Shown in pieces: positions 12,360-24,101 of a DNA stretch of 64,000 nt. This DNA is from Selaginella moellendorffii (lineage: Eukaryota; Streptophyta; Lycopodiopsida; Selaginellales; Selaginellaceae), in contig NW_003314299.1 in NCBI RefSeq assembly GCF_000143415.4, positions 914,063-978,062 of the forward strand. The letters are read 5' to 3'. Each line of letters starts with the position of its first letter. The stretch's first letter is position 1. A program made the position numbers and the translations under genes. Below the pieces are notes generated by a model. The model ran no database searches. It had not been told where the DNA came from and saw nothing but the letters and a program-made list of their open reading frames with translations.

Positions 12360-14430
12360 CTTTTTGGGCAAGATGTAATATTTCAGTTGTTTTGTGGATT
12401 ATATTTTTGATCACACTAAACTATTGTGAGTGTTACTGAAGTCATCAATGTCATCTTTCATCTAGTTTCTGAATTGTGAGCGTGCATTCATGGATATCAA
12501 AGAGCTATTGATGACTCCTCTAGTTTTGGTATATCCTGAATAGACTCGACATTTTATTTTGCGTATGGATGCTTCTAATATTAATCTTGGAAGTGTGTTG
12601 ATTCAAGAAAGCCTAAGTGTGTCTGGTCAATGCTATCCTATTGTGTATATAAGTTGTATATTACAACTAACAGAAGTGAACTACTCCACAATAGAGAGGG
12701 AGTGTTTAGTAGTAGTCTAGGGTTTCAAGAAACTTCATCCATATTTACATGGTTCTCGAACGTTACTAGAAGGTGATCATAATGCCATTACTTCATTATT
12801 GAAGTGGGAGAACTTAGTTGGTCATACTATTTGGTGGGCTTTGAAGCTTTAGATATATGATTTTGATGTTATTCATCACCTAGAGAGTTTTATGGCTGAT
12901 GCTGATGCTCTTTCTCAAAATCCTCTTCCCTCTTCACTTTCTTCTCATGTTTCTAATGAGCTTGTTGTTCTAACATTTGTGAACTTTCTAAATGAGGATT
13001 TTGTGCCATCAGCGGTGGTTGTACTTAAAATTCAATGTCCACAAGATGCAAAGCAAGATCTACCTTCTTTTGATGAGGTTCACGAGGCTCAAAAGATTGA
13101 GCCATGGATTCAAAGGCTTCAAGATGGGTTTAAGAATCCTACATCATTTGCTGATGACTTGCCATTTTGGCATTTGCAATTTCAATATCGCTTTGAAGAC
13201 AGTCTTCTTTATTTTGAGGGGATAGATTCTGATGATCACTTATGGCTGGTGGTGCCCTCCATCTTTATTCTATGGTTTCTTCATGCCTACCATGATTTTC
13301 CTATTCTAGGTGGGGATATAGAACATTGTCATATGACTGAGAAGCTATACATGTCTTTCTATTGGCTAGAAATGTGACGTGATATTATATAGTATGTGTG
13401 TAGCTGCGTTTGGTGCCAAGCTAGTAATACTCCCCCTTATGCTACAGAAGGATGGTTGAAGTCAATTGCAATTTCCTGTTTATTTACATTTGTGGCATTT
13501 GATCTTGTGGGACCTTTTCCATGATCAACTACTGGCAATGAATATATTATTATTGTTTCTGACTATTTGACTCGTTGGGTGGAAATTGGTGCTCTTGCTA
13601 GTGCCTCTGCAACTACTGTTGAATACTTCCTCCTCAATTGAGTTGTGTTCCAGCATTTTTGTCTATAGCGGATTCTTTTGGATAATGATCCCACGTTTAT
13701 AACTGAGGCATTTCATATTTTGAAGTCTCAGCTAGGGATACACCACACTTTCACAAATGCTTATCATCCATAGTCAGATGGTTTGGTGGAACAGCTCGTT
13801 TGGACATTCAAAGGAATCATTGTGAAGTACATGAACTTTTAGTATTCGGATTAGGATGGTTATTTGCCATCTCTTCAGTATGCATATGTCACAGAGGAGC
13901 AAAGTTCTGTTAGTGTTTCACCATATAAACTTACATCCAATATTATCAATAGAGCTGGGTTGACCTTTGTGATTGCCATAAGCTGTCGATACTAGGTCGT
14001 GGGATCAGTATTTCACGAGTATTTTTCCACTTATCTGAGTAGAGTCTGCCGAACACTTAGGCCATGTACAATTGGGACAACAACAGTGTTACAACTCTTA
14101 TCATCATCCACCTTTGGAGTATAAAATGGATGACTTAATGTTAGTCCATTTTCCCTATTTTATATTATGTGGTTTATCTAAAGGGCTCTTTGCTCAGTGG
14201 AAAGGACCATATCAGGTGTTGTGGCAAGTTGAACCACAAGTTTATGAGGTTTGGCATGATGTTTAGTAGGCTGATCCTCCAGTAATTGTGCATGTACAAC
14301 AGTTGAAATACTTCATACAAAGGGATCAAGAACAATTGATGCCACCTATAAGTTTGCTGATGCCTCCTCCTAACGTTCCTCTAAATCCTAGCCCATCTAC
14401 AATAGAACCTTGATGACCTTCTATTATTTT
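12360..14430 (+). pseudogene. Decayed Ty3/gypsy RNase H-integrase remnant of another lineage
   Basis: RNase H is recognisable from RMDASNINLGSVLIQE (about 12563-12610) to MADADALSQNP (about 12892-12925). Integrase follows with a zinc-binding region (CVWCQASN near 13405), core pieces FDLVGPFP and YIIIVSDYLTRWVE (about 13500-13580), LLDNDPTF (about 13675) and the HTFTNAYHP segment (about 13750). The C-terminal part ends near 14410. There are many in-frame stops, several at sites where the family has Arg or Gln. Its sequence differs clearly from the chromodomain element next to it, and no chromodomain was seen. Confidence 0.75.
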
Positions 14431-14610
14431 GAGAGAAGGGAATGATATGAGGTTCAAGTGTATAGTTATGATGTTATATATTAATATTAGCATAGTTGGT
14501 AGCCATTAGATTAGTTTCAATCCAGACCACTTGCTCTTGTATATAAATTAGGGTTTATGGGCTAATTGATATGCACATTTTCTGTATTCCCTTTCCATAT
14601 TCCATACATT
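14430..14610 (+). other. Polypurine tract and start of a 3' LTR, truncated
   Basis: GAGAGAAGGGAA (14431-14442) is a good polypurine tract. It is followed by TGATATGAGG, a possible LTR start for the gypsy remnant upstream. The LTR-like sequence contains a TATATAAATT box and is cut off at about 14610, where a different repeat begins. Confidence 0.5.
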
Positions 14611-15277
14611 TAAGATTAAATTTATTTTAAAATTAAAGAAATGCTTAATTAACTCAGGTTAATTTCTACAGCTAAATTATTTCCAGGAGAAGAAAGAATG
14701 ACCAATTTTAGCTAGGACAACATTCACCTTCCTAGGGCATAGCAACACAAAGTTCAATGTTTACTTATTTACTATTTACACCATTTTATTAGCTGGAGAC
14801 TCATATAAGACTTTAGAGTCTAAATGTGAAAGGTTGTTCATAATCTTCTTTCCCAACTTCTCAAGCCCTAGACTAAGAAAAAAAATTGCAAGGAGCTCTC
14901 TCAAAGCTTTCATTATTGGCTGCCCCAAATCCATTTTCACATGTATCATCTTACTCCATATGTACTTTTAGAGCTTCACTATGTAGATTTTGAGGTAATA
15001 GTCTCTCTAGACTTCCAACTTGAGCATTCCTTGTATGGACTGCCTACACAACAAATTGATATAAACTTGGAGAGAGAGAAAATAAAAGAGATAATATATA
15101 GTGAGCAATGAAAATTCCCAGAATCCTTACTAGCAAATCACACCCTACCTTCATGCTAAACTTTGTTTTATGAAAACCTTAGGCAGGGATGACCACCACT
15201 CAAAAAAACTCCCTTAGCTCTCATTCTAAGGATTCACATCTTTAGCAGGACAAAAGTGTGAGGCAGCACCACTAATT
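14611..15277 (+). repeat. Dispersed repeat R, copy 1
   Basis: This 667-bp stretch is present again at 55121-56080 in the same orientation, with clear similarity throughout. Shared pieces include GATTAAATTTATTTTAAAAT, CTTTAGAGTCTA, GCAAGGAGCTCTC and CCTACACAACAAATTGATAT. Copy 1 ends at about 15277 exactly where GGH intron sequence starts, so the junction is a breakpoint. No open frame of note; identity unknown. Confidence 0.75.
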
Positions 15278-15722
15278 GGTGCCAAATCTCTTGAGCCATC
15301 AGTTTCTTTGGATTTTCAAAGATATATTTTGACAATTGAAGAATGCAAATATCCAGTAACTAGTATGCAATGGCATCCCGAGGTATAGCTTTTCTCATTT
15401 TTCACCTCTTTGTTTTGATAATCTCTTGATTTTGCAAAAGAATGCTTTTGAATGCGGATATGAAGGAATACCTCACTCTCTGGATGCCATTCCAATTACA
15501 GTGTGCTGCAGCTTCTTTGTCAGGTAATTCTCTTCTTAAACAGGATAAACTCTCGACTGTTTGTCTGAGTAGCAAGGCTCTGAGTCAAGCCACACAGCTT
15601 CTTGGGAAGAAAAAGAGCAGCTATTGATCTACAACTATTTGCCAATCTATTCTGGACGAGACAGGTACTTACTGCCATCAAAATCTAAAATCGCTCAGAG
15701 CCTCTTTGTATTGTGCTTGTAG
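15278..15722 (+). pseudogene. Gamma-glutamyl hydrolase 3' end, broken duplicate (copy 1)
   Basis: A truncated, inverted duplicate of the GGH 3' exons at 63502-64000. It begins inside the intron before the TSVQWHPE exon, so it lacks that intron's donor and all 5' exons. The exon with YPVTSMQWHPE (about 15350-15382), the KNAFECGYEGIPHS exon (about 15435-15475) and the last exon with TCR-like decay are recognisable. It differs from copy 2 by scattered substitutions and small indels. GGH cleaves gamma-linked glutamates from folates in the vacuole; this copy cannot. Confidence 0.8.
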
Positions 15723-16558
15723 GAAGGGACACTTCGATCAATCTTACGTCTTATGGTGAAGCAATCTCGTAATACAACTACTGTTATTTTAGCTGAGGTC
15801 TCTAATCCGAGGATGTGCACACTTTTCACAAGGGCAGAATACCCCATTGAATAATCTCAACTGGCTGCTCACTTGCAGCCAGGGAGGAAAAGTACGATAT
15901 TGCAAGTTGTAAGTAATCTGCCCTGGTAGGATGCTGAGAGGAGTTATTAGAGGTGATGGTTGTGGTACACAGAAAACAGCTTTCAGTTCTTCCATCTGAT
16001 GCTTTTCCAGAGCTATAGCTCTCCATGTGGAACCCATAGCTTTGTGAGTTCGCATCTAATTCTATTTATATTCCCTGGTCTTCACGCACTAGTTAAATTG
16101 ATTGCACCATTGGCAACTGTCCGATTGAGTTTAGTTCTTAGTAAGAAACTTATTGATAAACCCATGTGGCTAACGTGGTCTGTACAGTTCTGAAGAAACC
16201 TGTATACTACTTATGTGGGACAAAAAAGTCCTCCAGATTGTACTTGTTCAGTACGGGCTTGCCCTTAACCTCTTCATTAGGCCATTGCTTTCTTTCACGT
16301 GGGCCTTGGACTACGAAAGAGAATGTTCTTCTTTGTTCTGGAAAATAATCAGGATTGGCTCTTTAGCTCTCTGAGTCTAATCATGACTCAATTATTACAT
16401 TAAACACCTTTATTTAGATGATAATTAGTCCTTAACAGAACTCATGAAATACAAAACTAAATTCAAGATAAAAATATAAACACCTTTACCTTTAAGATTT
16501 CATTACAGTACAACTTTGCTATATATATTATGTTTTGTGTATGTTCCTATGCTCAACC
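15723..16558 (+). other. Duplicated spacer between GGH and BAHD copies
   Basis: It aligns with 61857-63501 read on the minus strand. It lacks two things present there: the tRNA-Glu body (gap after ATCCG near 15809) and the 749-bp TIR element (empty site at about 16041-16043, AAGC-TA-TGGG on the minus strand). No gene is seen; it serves as the comparison sequence for both events. Confidence 0.75.
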
Positions 16559-16857
16559 ATGGCTAGTGTTGTGACAGTGTTGGGGTCTTGGATAGTCAAG
16601 CCCAAAACTCCAACTCCACAGCCCCAGATCCACAAGCTCTCCAATCTCGACTTCCACATCTCCTTTGAGAATTACACCAAGCAAGTCTACTATTCCTGTC
16701 ATCTAGCAGGGATGATCTTGTCACAAGCTTGAGAGCTTCATTGTCCAGAGTGCTTGTCCCATTTTATGTCTTGGTAGGGCAAGTGCATAGGGCAGAAGAT
16801 GGTCACAAGCTGGAGGTGGATTGCAATGACGCTGGTGTCTAGTTTGTGGTGCTAGTA
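16559..16857 (+). pseudogene. BAHD acyltransferase 5' fragment (copy 1)
   Basis: The frame from the ATG at 16559 reads MASVVTVLGSWIVKPKTPTP then QIHKLSNLDFHISFENYTKQ. This is the N-terminal segment of plant BAHD acyl-CoA transferases, where LSxxD is a common early motif. A deletion near 16700 shifts the frame. The segment with LVGQVHRAEDGHKLEVDCND then continues in another frame. The copy ends near 16857, where an LTR of LARD-A begins. BAHD enzymes transfer acyl groups from CoA to alcohols or amines; the substrate cannot be told from this fragment. Confidence 0.75.
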
Positions 16858-17703
16858 TCAAGAACCCTTGTGATATTGAGCTTGGTCCTTCATAAATGAT
16901 AGCTTGCCACGTCTGCCAAACACTTTCGCTATTATGCCCTTTGTGTTAATCTCGTTCTGGTCCCAAATGCTATTTATGGAAAGTGTTTAGATTTGCTCAT
17001 TTAACATATTTACGGAATGTAAAGATTGTCTTAAACACAATGGTATTTGTCCCGTATCCAAATTCACAATTTAGGGACATTCCATATTTAGTAAGTTTTA
17101 AACTTGTCCTGATACTAAGGGAGGCTTGGGGTGAAAGCCCAAAGCCCAAAGGATGTGTGGCGGCAGGGGGGCGGGGGGCAAGATTCCAAATGTATAGTAG
17201 GGATAGTGGGTAGGTTGGGCATGGTTAACCAACCTTAAGAATAGTTTAGCTCTTGATTGCATGCCTGTCCTTGTTTTACGTTTGGCTTGGGTTTAAGCCC
17301 AAGTTTCACACCATACTAGTTGGTGGAGTACTTATATCCTTGCATTAGGCCACTGGTATGTTGAAATAGCATTAAACTCCATTTTGCATGCGAGTCCTAG
17401 TATTGGGATGTTGAATGCTCTAGGACTGTTTCAAGTCACTCCGTGCTCCTGTCCTTTCGCTCTTTGGGCTGTACACTCAAGAGTCATTTTGTGCTCTAGT
17501 GCCATCACTCCTTGGTCCCATACTTAGGAGTTTAACTTTATTCCTTCATTTAGTGGCTCAAGGCTTTGAAACTTAGATTCCACACCACTATCCTTTGGAC
17601 ACGTGGTATATAACACATGGCATATAGAGGCTTTAGGTTCCGCTTCGTGATTATCCTATGGTAAATTACTATAGGATAAATGGTGAAAACCACATGCACT
17701 ACA
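16858..17703 (+). repeat. LARD-A left (5') LTR, truncated
   Basis: It aligns with the right LTR (53423-54307) and with both LARD-B LTRs. Roughly the first 290 bp are missing: it starts at TTGTGATATTGAGC against the BAHD fragment and ends ...CACTACA. It contains the conserved GGTGAAAGCCCAAAGC core with a G-rich run (about 17128-17185) and the TATCCTATGGTAAATTACTATAGG hairpin region near its end (a decayed arm pair). Confidence 0.8.
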
Positions 17704-17720
17704 TTTGGTATTAAAGAATA
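17704..17720 (+). promoter_or_regulatory. Primer binding site like initiator tRNA-Met
   Basis: TTTGGTATTAAAGAATAC directly follows the left LTR. The LARD-B equivalent (minus strand, 30670 downward) is TTTAATATCAGATAATAAG. Together they approximate TGGTATCAGAGC, the usual plant initiator-Met primer site. This, with the polypurine tract at 53411-53422, fixes the orientation of the family. Confidence 0.6.
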
Positions 17721-18747
17721 CGTCTTAGCAAGTACTATCTAATGAGATTGGACAACTAGTTTTGTTGCATATATAGAGATGTAAACGATGATCTAAGTGG
17801 GTACACATTTGGGTGCAAAGGCTTCACAATCGTTCCTTGGATATCAAATTTGGTTACCTTTTGTATTAGATTATATGAGTTTTCATTTGGGCTCATAAGA
17901 TGGATTGAGATATTCCATTTGCACGAGTTTGCGCTTGGGCTCATGAATGAGACATATTAGCAACTTAAACATTTGAGTTGGCAAGATGGATTTGAGGTGT
18001 ACCATTTTGCATAAGTTTGCACTTGGGCTCATGAGTGAGGCACATTAGCAACTCAAGGTTATACTTTGAGTTAACAAAATTAATGTTATCCTATCATTGG
18101 TTCCATAAGTTGTTTTATGTACCATAGTTAAAAGTAAACCTGTTATAAGCAGCAAATGAGTGGATTCGTAGTTATTTAACACGGCACTAGTGGATCCTTC
18201 CTAAGCATGATTATAAATGGATCAATCAAGACTGTAGGAATTAATCTATTAGTTCAAGTAGTTATTGTCGTGCTCTCTTATAAAATTTTCTTGAATTGGA
18301 TTGAAGGCGTGCTAATGCAAGCTTGAGGTTTGGTCAAAGTAGAGTTTGAAAAGAGAGTCATTAGCGACGAAGGATTAAACACATAAATCATTTTCTTTTC
18401 TTGGAAAAGTGATTTACAACTTAGTATTAACTCATTACTCATGCTCACATCATGCAATTAAGAGTCCCTATCTTGATGCATATTATGTATAATGATCTTA
18501 CTAGTGGTGAGTTATGGGATGGATAGCGGAGAAACGCTAAACCATTTTGTCTAGGCTTGCTATTGAAAGTTTGGGTTACAATGCTTAATTATTTTCCGGA
18601 AAACTTTGTTATTACTCCTTGAGTAGCTTGGTGTTGGATTAGTTTTGAGTTTGGTTGGAAAAAGAGTGGCATGAGTTTGTTCGTGTTATGAACAAAAGTT
18701 AGTGGTGTAAACCAGTTTTGTAAATCTCTATTGGTGGAGTGTGGCAT

Positions 18748-18924
18748 TGTTAGAGTGTGGCCATTGAGAGAGAGAGGGAATATTTTGGTCCTTAGAATAT
18801 TCCCCATCTTCCTTGTATAAAACCCTTGCCCCACAAGGGCAAAGGGGGGGCATTTATGGAGAGCATTGAAGCATTTCTTATGTTTGAGTGAGTGTTGGGG
18901 GAGGTGCCCCTCCTTCCCCTAACA
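18748..18924 (+). repeat. Tat-like element 5' LTR
   Basis: It starts TGTTAGAGTGTGGCC and ends CCCCTAACA. It has a TATA box (TATAAAACCC, about 18817) and just after it a GC hairpin, CCCTTGCCCC with GGGCAAAGGGG. The sequence is repeated at 49254-49439. Confidence 0.85.
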
Positions 18925-20236
18925 AATGGTGAACCTAGTGTAACATGCAACACTTTTTGAGGTGTCATTTCTTTCTTTTTCTTTTGGTCGCAAATTTTGG
19001 GAAGCAATTTCTTGTTAGTCTTATAATGGTTTTGTTTGATCTTAGGCGTGTTGGATAGGTTTAGATCTCCTCTTTCCAAAAAGGTATGACACTCATCAAG
19101 CCATGCAGTATTTGAAAAGATACAACATTTCTTGGCTCGGTTGGATGAACATTTTAGGGTTTTCATTTTCTTGCCTAGATCCTCGGCCTAATTTTTCAAA
19201 GTAATGCATTTGGGTTTGTAAATCTCGCCTAGATCTACAAGTAATGGTGATTCTTGGTGCTAGATTTGGGCAAATTGATGACATGCAAAAGGATTTCCTT
19301 CTCCAGCTAGATTAATTCATCTTTGTAGTAGGAATCTGTGCTTCTCCGGGCTTTGTTTTGAATGCCATTTGTTTCTAGAGGTGCTCTTGGTCCTAGGCTT
19401 TCCAAAAATACCAATGGTACCTTAGTATCAATCTACATCAGTGACATGCAATATTGATGTTCTGAGCTACCTCTTCTTGGATTTCAAGGAATATTGAGGT
19501 AGCTTCTTCACAAATTCTTGCGATAAAGGGTAGACAGAGCTGAGCCTTTTCCAACGAGCCCATCAACAGTCAAAATGGAGAAGAATCAAGACCAAAGGAC
19601 TCATTTTTCTCTTTTGGGCTAGGAGTTCCTTGGGAACGAAGCAATCTTTAGGAAGCAAGAGTAGGCATAGGAACAAGAACAAGAGCAAAAACAGGAGTTG
19701 GTGCAAGAGTAGGAGCAGATGCAAGGGTAAGAATTGGTGCTAGAGTAGACGTAGGAGTAGGAGCGAGAGTAGGGGGTTACTGATTACAGGTTACAGGTCC
19801 CCAGTTACTAGTTACTAGTTACTGGTTACTGGTTACTGGCTACTGCAAGAGGTCAGCGGTTACTCTATGGGTCAATGGTTATATGGGCTCCTTTCCATTT
19901 TCACCCTTATTTCTCTTCGTCATAGGCATTTTGGGCAACTTTGAGCAACTTGAGCATAAGTCTACAATCTTTTTGCTCCTATCAGCCCAGTTGCCTTGAC
20001 CAGGCATTTGCAATGTTCAGGGTATTTGATGCCAATACAAACTAGATGTGTGACAAATTGGCACCCTTTTACCATACCTCAAGGCCCTAAAGTACGGAGT
20101 AAACTTTTTAACATCTAAAGGCAACTTAGGTACAACACAGCACCTTCTCATGCCGAGTCCTTTTCATCCTCCACAGATTCCAGTGACTTAGTTCTACGAG
20201 CTATGGCGCAGCCACCTTTAGCTCAACCTTAGCTTC
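18925..20236 (+). other. Leader of the Tat-like element
   Basis: Non-coding sequence between the 5' LTR and gag. It holds purine-rich AGGAGTAGGAGC-like repeats (about 19640-19770) and a short GTTACTAGTTACTGG tandem run (about 19775-19865). TGG at 18927 just after the LTR could start the primer site; the tRNA was not identified. Confidence 0.6.
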
Positions 20237-20920
20237 ATGTTTTGCAAAAGGGGAGTGATGTCTCAACCTTCTCAGGTGTTGGAACATTCTCCCAAACATC
20301 TTATATTAGTCTACACCATAAACATATACTACACCATAAACATGATCGTCAACAATGATCATATGTGCCATGACTTCTTGCAGCCTCTCGAAGGCAAAAT
20401 AGCAACTTGGGCAAATTCTCTCCTCCTAGAGGATTGTACAAACTTCCAGAAACTACTTACTTCTTTTAGAGAACATTTCATTAAAGAAAAACCCATAAAT
20501 CAGCTACTTGTCAACCTCTTTTCATTTTGGTAGGGTGCTTATGAGTCTGTTCCTGACTACATCACCTAGTTTCGAACATACTGGAAGCAATGTTGGGATC
20601 GCAGAGTGGTCCAAGATGAGCAACAAGGGATCATGGCATTCACAGCGGGTTTGCGTGGGAACTTGCAATGGAAACTTCTTAAGAAGACATTCAAGTCTTG
20701 CCGCGAGGCATTTTCATTTGCCACAAAGCTGGAAAGAGAGCTTCTTGTCAACCTGGGGATTACTAAAGTTGATTTCGACCAAGCCATCACCCTGTCAGAG
20801 TCATTGTGCAGCTGTTCACTTGTCCACACGAAAGTCTGTTGCTATTGAGTATACACCTCCGGCTATTGAGAACTTTGCCAATGAGATGCGGTAGTTGAAG
20901 GAGATCATTCTTCAGTAACA
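20237..20920 (+). pseudogene. Tat-like element gag (capsid) remnant
   Basis: Pieces of a retrotransposon gag are visible: KIATWANSLL and FREHFIKEKPINQLLVNLF (about 20395-20530), then, after a stop near 20531, YESVPDYI...FRTYWKQC and VVQDEQQGIMAFTAGLRG (about 20540-20660). This matches the W..L.......FxxxF pattern of gypsy gag. Stops and frame changes make it non-functional. The call rests on this pattern and on its position between LTR and protease. Confidence 0.6.
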
Positions 20921-21589
20921 ATTACACCATAACAAGCTCCTCCAAGAGCTGGTGGAGTCCAAGAAAGAGGCTGTTACAGCTCAAGAACGCAAATTTAAAT
21001 CCCGTTGGTGCACTCATTGCAAGACAAACACACACAACACACAGTGCTGCTTCAAGCTTCACCCAGAGCTTTGGCCTCCACCTTCTCAATATGTCCAACA
21101 CGTCCTTTGCTAACAATTCCACATCGTCTTGAGGTTCATAGACATATCAGGAGCAGTTGGAGCAATAGGCAATTGAAGTAACCCCTTCATCAAGCAAAGG
21201 CAAAGCACCAGCCTCATTGGTCAACATGATTTTGGTGGCCGAGGAACTCTATAGACAACAACAGCAAACCGCAACCACTCGAGCCCAAGCGAAGAAGGCA
21301 GCCGCTCAACCTGTCATAGATCCCCCGGCGTCAGTTGAGAGGGAATCTCTATTGGCACCAAATCTAGTGACACAGAGGGTGGCTTGTAAGCTCCCCTACA
21401 AGTCACTAGTCTCTTCTCCTTCTGAGATCTCACCATCAACTATTTCTGTTCCGGAGCTGGTTTTAACACTCCTATCACCTTTTCACTCCGAGACATGTTG
21501 TGTCTTGTCCTGGGATTTGGCCAATGCTTAGAGGAGTTTGCATGATCAAGAACACCAGAGAGCACTCTCAAGAGGACTCCTCAAGAGGT

Positions 21590-22504
21590 GCACATTGTCA
21601 ACATGACAAGATATGGTGGAGAGCCTGGTCCATTCTTCATCCCGATGCAGATTAGTACTTCCTCTTGTAAGATGGATGCTTTGGTTGACTCCGGTTCTGG
21701 AAGCAGCATTATCTCTCTTTCCCTTTTAGCCCAACCCTTTTAGCACAGCTATAAATCACTAAGAGCTCCTCTATTGTGCTCAAAACCTTCGGCAACCACA
21801 CTATTCCCCTAGCAAGCATTTGCTGTGGTGTCAAAGTCTCAGTGCAAGATATTATTTCTGAGGTAGATTTCCTTGTAGTTGACTACCAATGTCTTGGAAC
21901 GTCCTCTTTGAAGGATTCTATCATCCTTGGCTGCTCATGGCAAGTCACAGCCCATTACACCATTGACAGCGTGCAAGGCAAGATGGAAATTAGCAATGGA
22001 ACCCATAACACCACCTTTCTCAACAACCATGGTAGAGCTCTTTCTCAGCAAGCCCAAAAGGCTCAAACTAAAGTGGTCTCCACACCATACTTTCCTCCTA
22101 AGCTCATAGAGGTATTTCCCAAGTTGGCGGTGGAGTGGACCATTTATATGATAGATGCTTTCTCATACAATGCAATTGACATTGTTGGAGGTGAGTCAGA
22201 TAGCTCAAGACATCTCTCAGCCTCACTCTCTCTATTTGAGAGTAAGGTCAAGCCTCTAGCCACACCCTCTTTATTTGATGGCGGGGCTTATAGGGTATGG
22301 GCTCCCATATCCAGCTTTTTAGAGTGTTTCTCGATAGAGGAAGGGTTTCTTGGTTTGTTTCTTGCATGGGACCAACTCTCTCTTATGGATCTTGATGACA
22401 CAGTCACTCCAGACCATATCCATCTTTCACAGGACACAGCCGAACTCAAACCTCCTCAGCAACTATCTGAGACAAAGGATGACATCCAAACACACAATTG
22501 GTAG
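21590..22504 (+). pseudogene. Tat-like element protease remnant
   Basis: ALVDSGSGSSIISLSLL (about 21678-21728) is the active-site loop of a retroviral-type aspartic protease (DSG). A later ILGCSWQ (about 21930-21950) matches the ILGRPFL strand of plant gypsy proteases. The sequence onward to 22504 is open (starting at 21776) but has only weak similarity to the protease-RT linker. It is cut off by LARD-B at 22743. Confidence 0.65.
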
Positions 22505-22743
22505 AAAGAATCAAGTAAATTAGACATATTGCATATGAGTTATAGCTCTTTGAGTTCAGAATTTCCTACTGTGGAGTTCCTGGTCCAAATCCAAGTGTAT
22601 TACATTGAAACTTTAGCACCAGACTTAGACTCGACTTCAGTGGAGGATCTTCCTTTACTTGCAGAGTACTTGGCTACAGTCTTCATATCAAACATTGAGC
22701 ACTTAGAGCATCAGAAGCAAAGAGAACAATAGACAAAGACTTT

Positions 22744-23881
22744 TGTAGTGCATGTGGTTTTGACCCTTTATCCTATGGTGATTTACCATAGGATAACACC
22801 ACAAAGAAGCACCTAAACCGTCTTTATGCCACGTGACACATGCCATGTGTCATATGCCACGTGTCCAAAGGACAGTGGAGCGGAACCCAAGGTTCAGGGC
22901 CTTGGGCCACTGAACGAAGGAATGGTGCCAAACTCTTAAGCATGGAGCCAAGGAGTGACGGAACCAGACCACAGAGCAACTCCTGAGCATACAGCCTAAG
23001 GAGCAAAGGGACAAGGGCCCAGAGTGACTTGGAACAGTCCTAGAGTAACCAGCATCCCAATGCCAAAACCAACACGCAAAACGGAGCCAAATGGAGTTTG
23101 GCGCTATTTCGGCATACCGGTGACCTAACGCGAGGACATGGGTACTCCACCAGCTAGCATGAAATGGAACTTGGACTTAGACCCAAGCCACACGCAAAAC
23201 AAGGACAAGCACGCAAGCGGGAGCTAGACTATACCTCAAGTTGGTCGGCCATGCCCGACCTACCCACTATCCCTACTATACATTTGGAACCCCCCCCCTT
23301 GAGGAACAACACGCTTTGGGTTTTCACCCCAAGCCTCCCTTAGTATCAGGAGTTAGTCTCTGGGATAAATTCGAAACTTACTAAATATGAAATGGCGCTA
23401 GATTGCGAATTTGGACATGGGATGAACACCATTGTGTTCAAGACAATCTCTACATTCCGTCTATATGCCAAATGAGAAAATTTGGATACTTTCCATAAAT
23501 AGCATTTGGGACCGAAATGAGACTAACACTAAAGGCATGATAGCGAGGGTGTTTAGCAGACACAGTAAGCTATCATCTAGCGAATATTGAAGGACGAAGC
23601 TCAATATCGCGGGGGTTCCCAAACACTAACAAGTGCAAGTCAACAATATGAGTTTCTTGTCACCGTGCCAAGTATGCTTGACTAAATGACAACGTAGGAT
23701 TTCCTTCCTTAGTGCCCTTTTGGTCTGTGCACATGTGATGACTAGTTTCTCAACTAGCTTAGGCAGAGACTGATAACGGGTTCAGCAATACCGACCTCCT
23801 GCCATCGTGGCAGTAAGGTAAGAGTGCTCGTAAGGACTAGCCAACAAGTAACTTTTGATACCCGAAGTCACATTCGCAACA
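22744..23881 (-). repeat. LARD-B 3' LTR (1138 bp, complete)
   Basis: TG...CA ends: TGTAGTGCATG at 22744 and ATTCGCAACA ending at 23881 on the plus strand. It pairs with 30671-31362 plus 44070-44537. It contains the conserved core (about 23262-23348) with a poly-C run. Confidence 0.9.
22768..22796. repeat. Perfect 11-bp inverted repeat at the end of the LARD LTR
   Basis: TTATCCTATGG, a 7-nt loop, then CCATAGGATAA. The same hairpin is at about 30695-30723 in the other LARD-B LTR and, with one arm decayed, near the ends of both LARD-A LTRs (17653-17680, 54257-54283). It lies about 25 nt from the LTR/primer-site boundary. Confidence 0.8.
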
Positions 23882-24101
23882 CTCTCCCCCCCTAGGGAAG
23901 ATCGACGTCCTCGTCGATGCATACTCGAGTCTAGAATACCGCCAAGGAAACAACTCCAAAAAAAGTTCACGGTATTCACACTATGTGAGAAATGCACCAA
24001 CTTAAATGAGTGAGGGGTAACCTCTTTGTCTAACGCGGATGCGCTACCAACTCAGACACTTTCCAGCTGTCGCCGACAAGGAAATGACCAACAAAGGCAG
24101 C

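Noticed and set aside
22744-23881. LARD-B as a plus-strand element
   Set aside because: The primer-site-like sequence and polypurine tract in both family members show that LARD-A is plus and LARD-B is minus.
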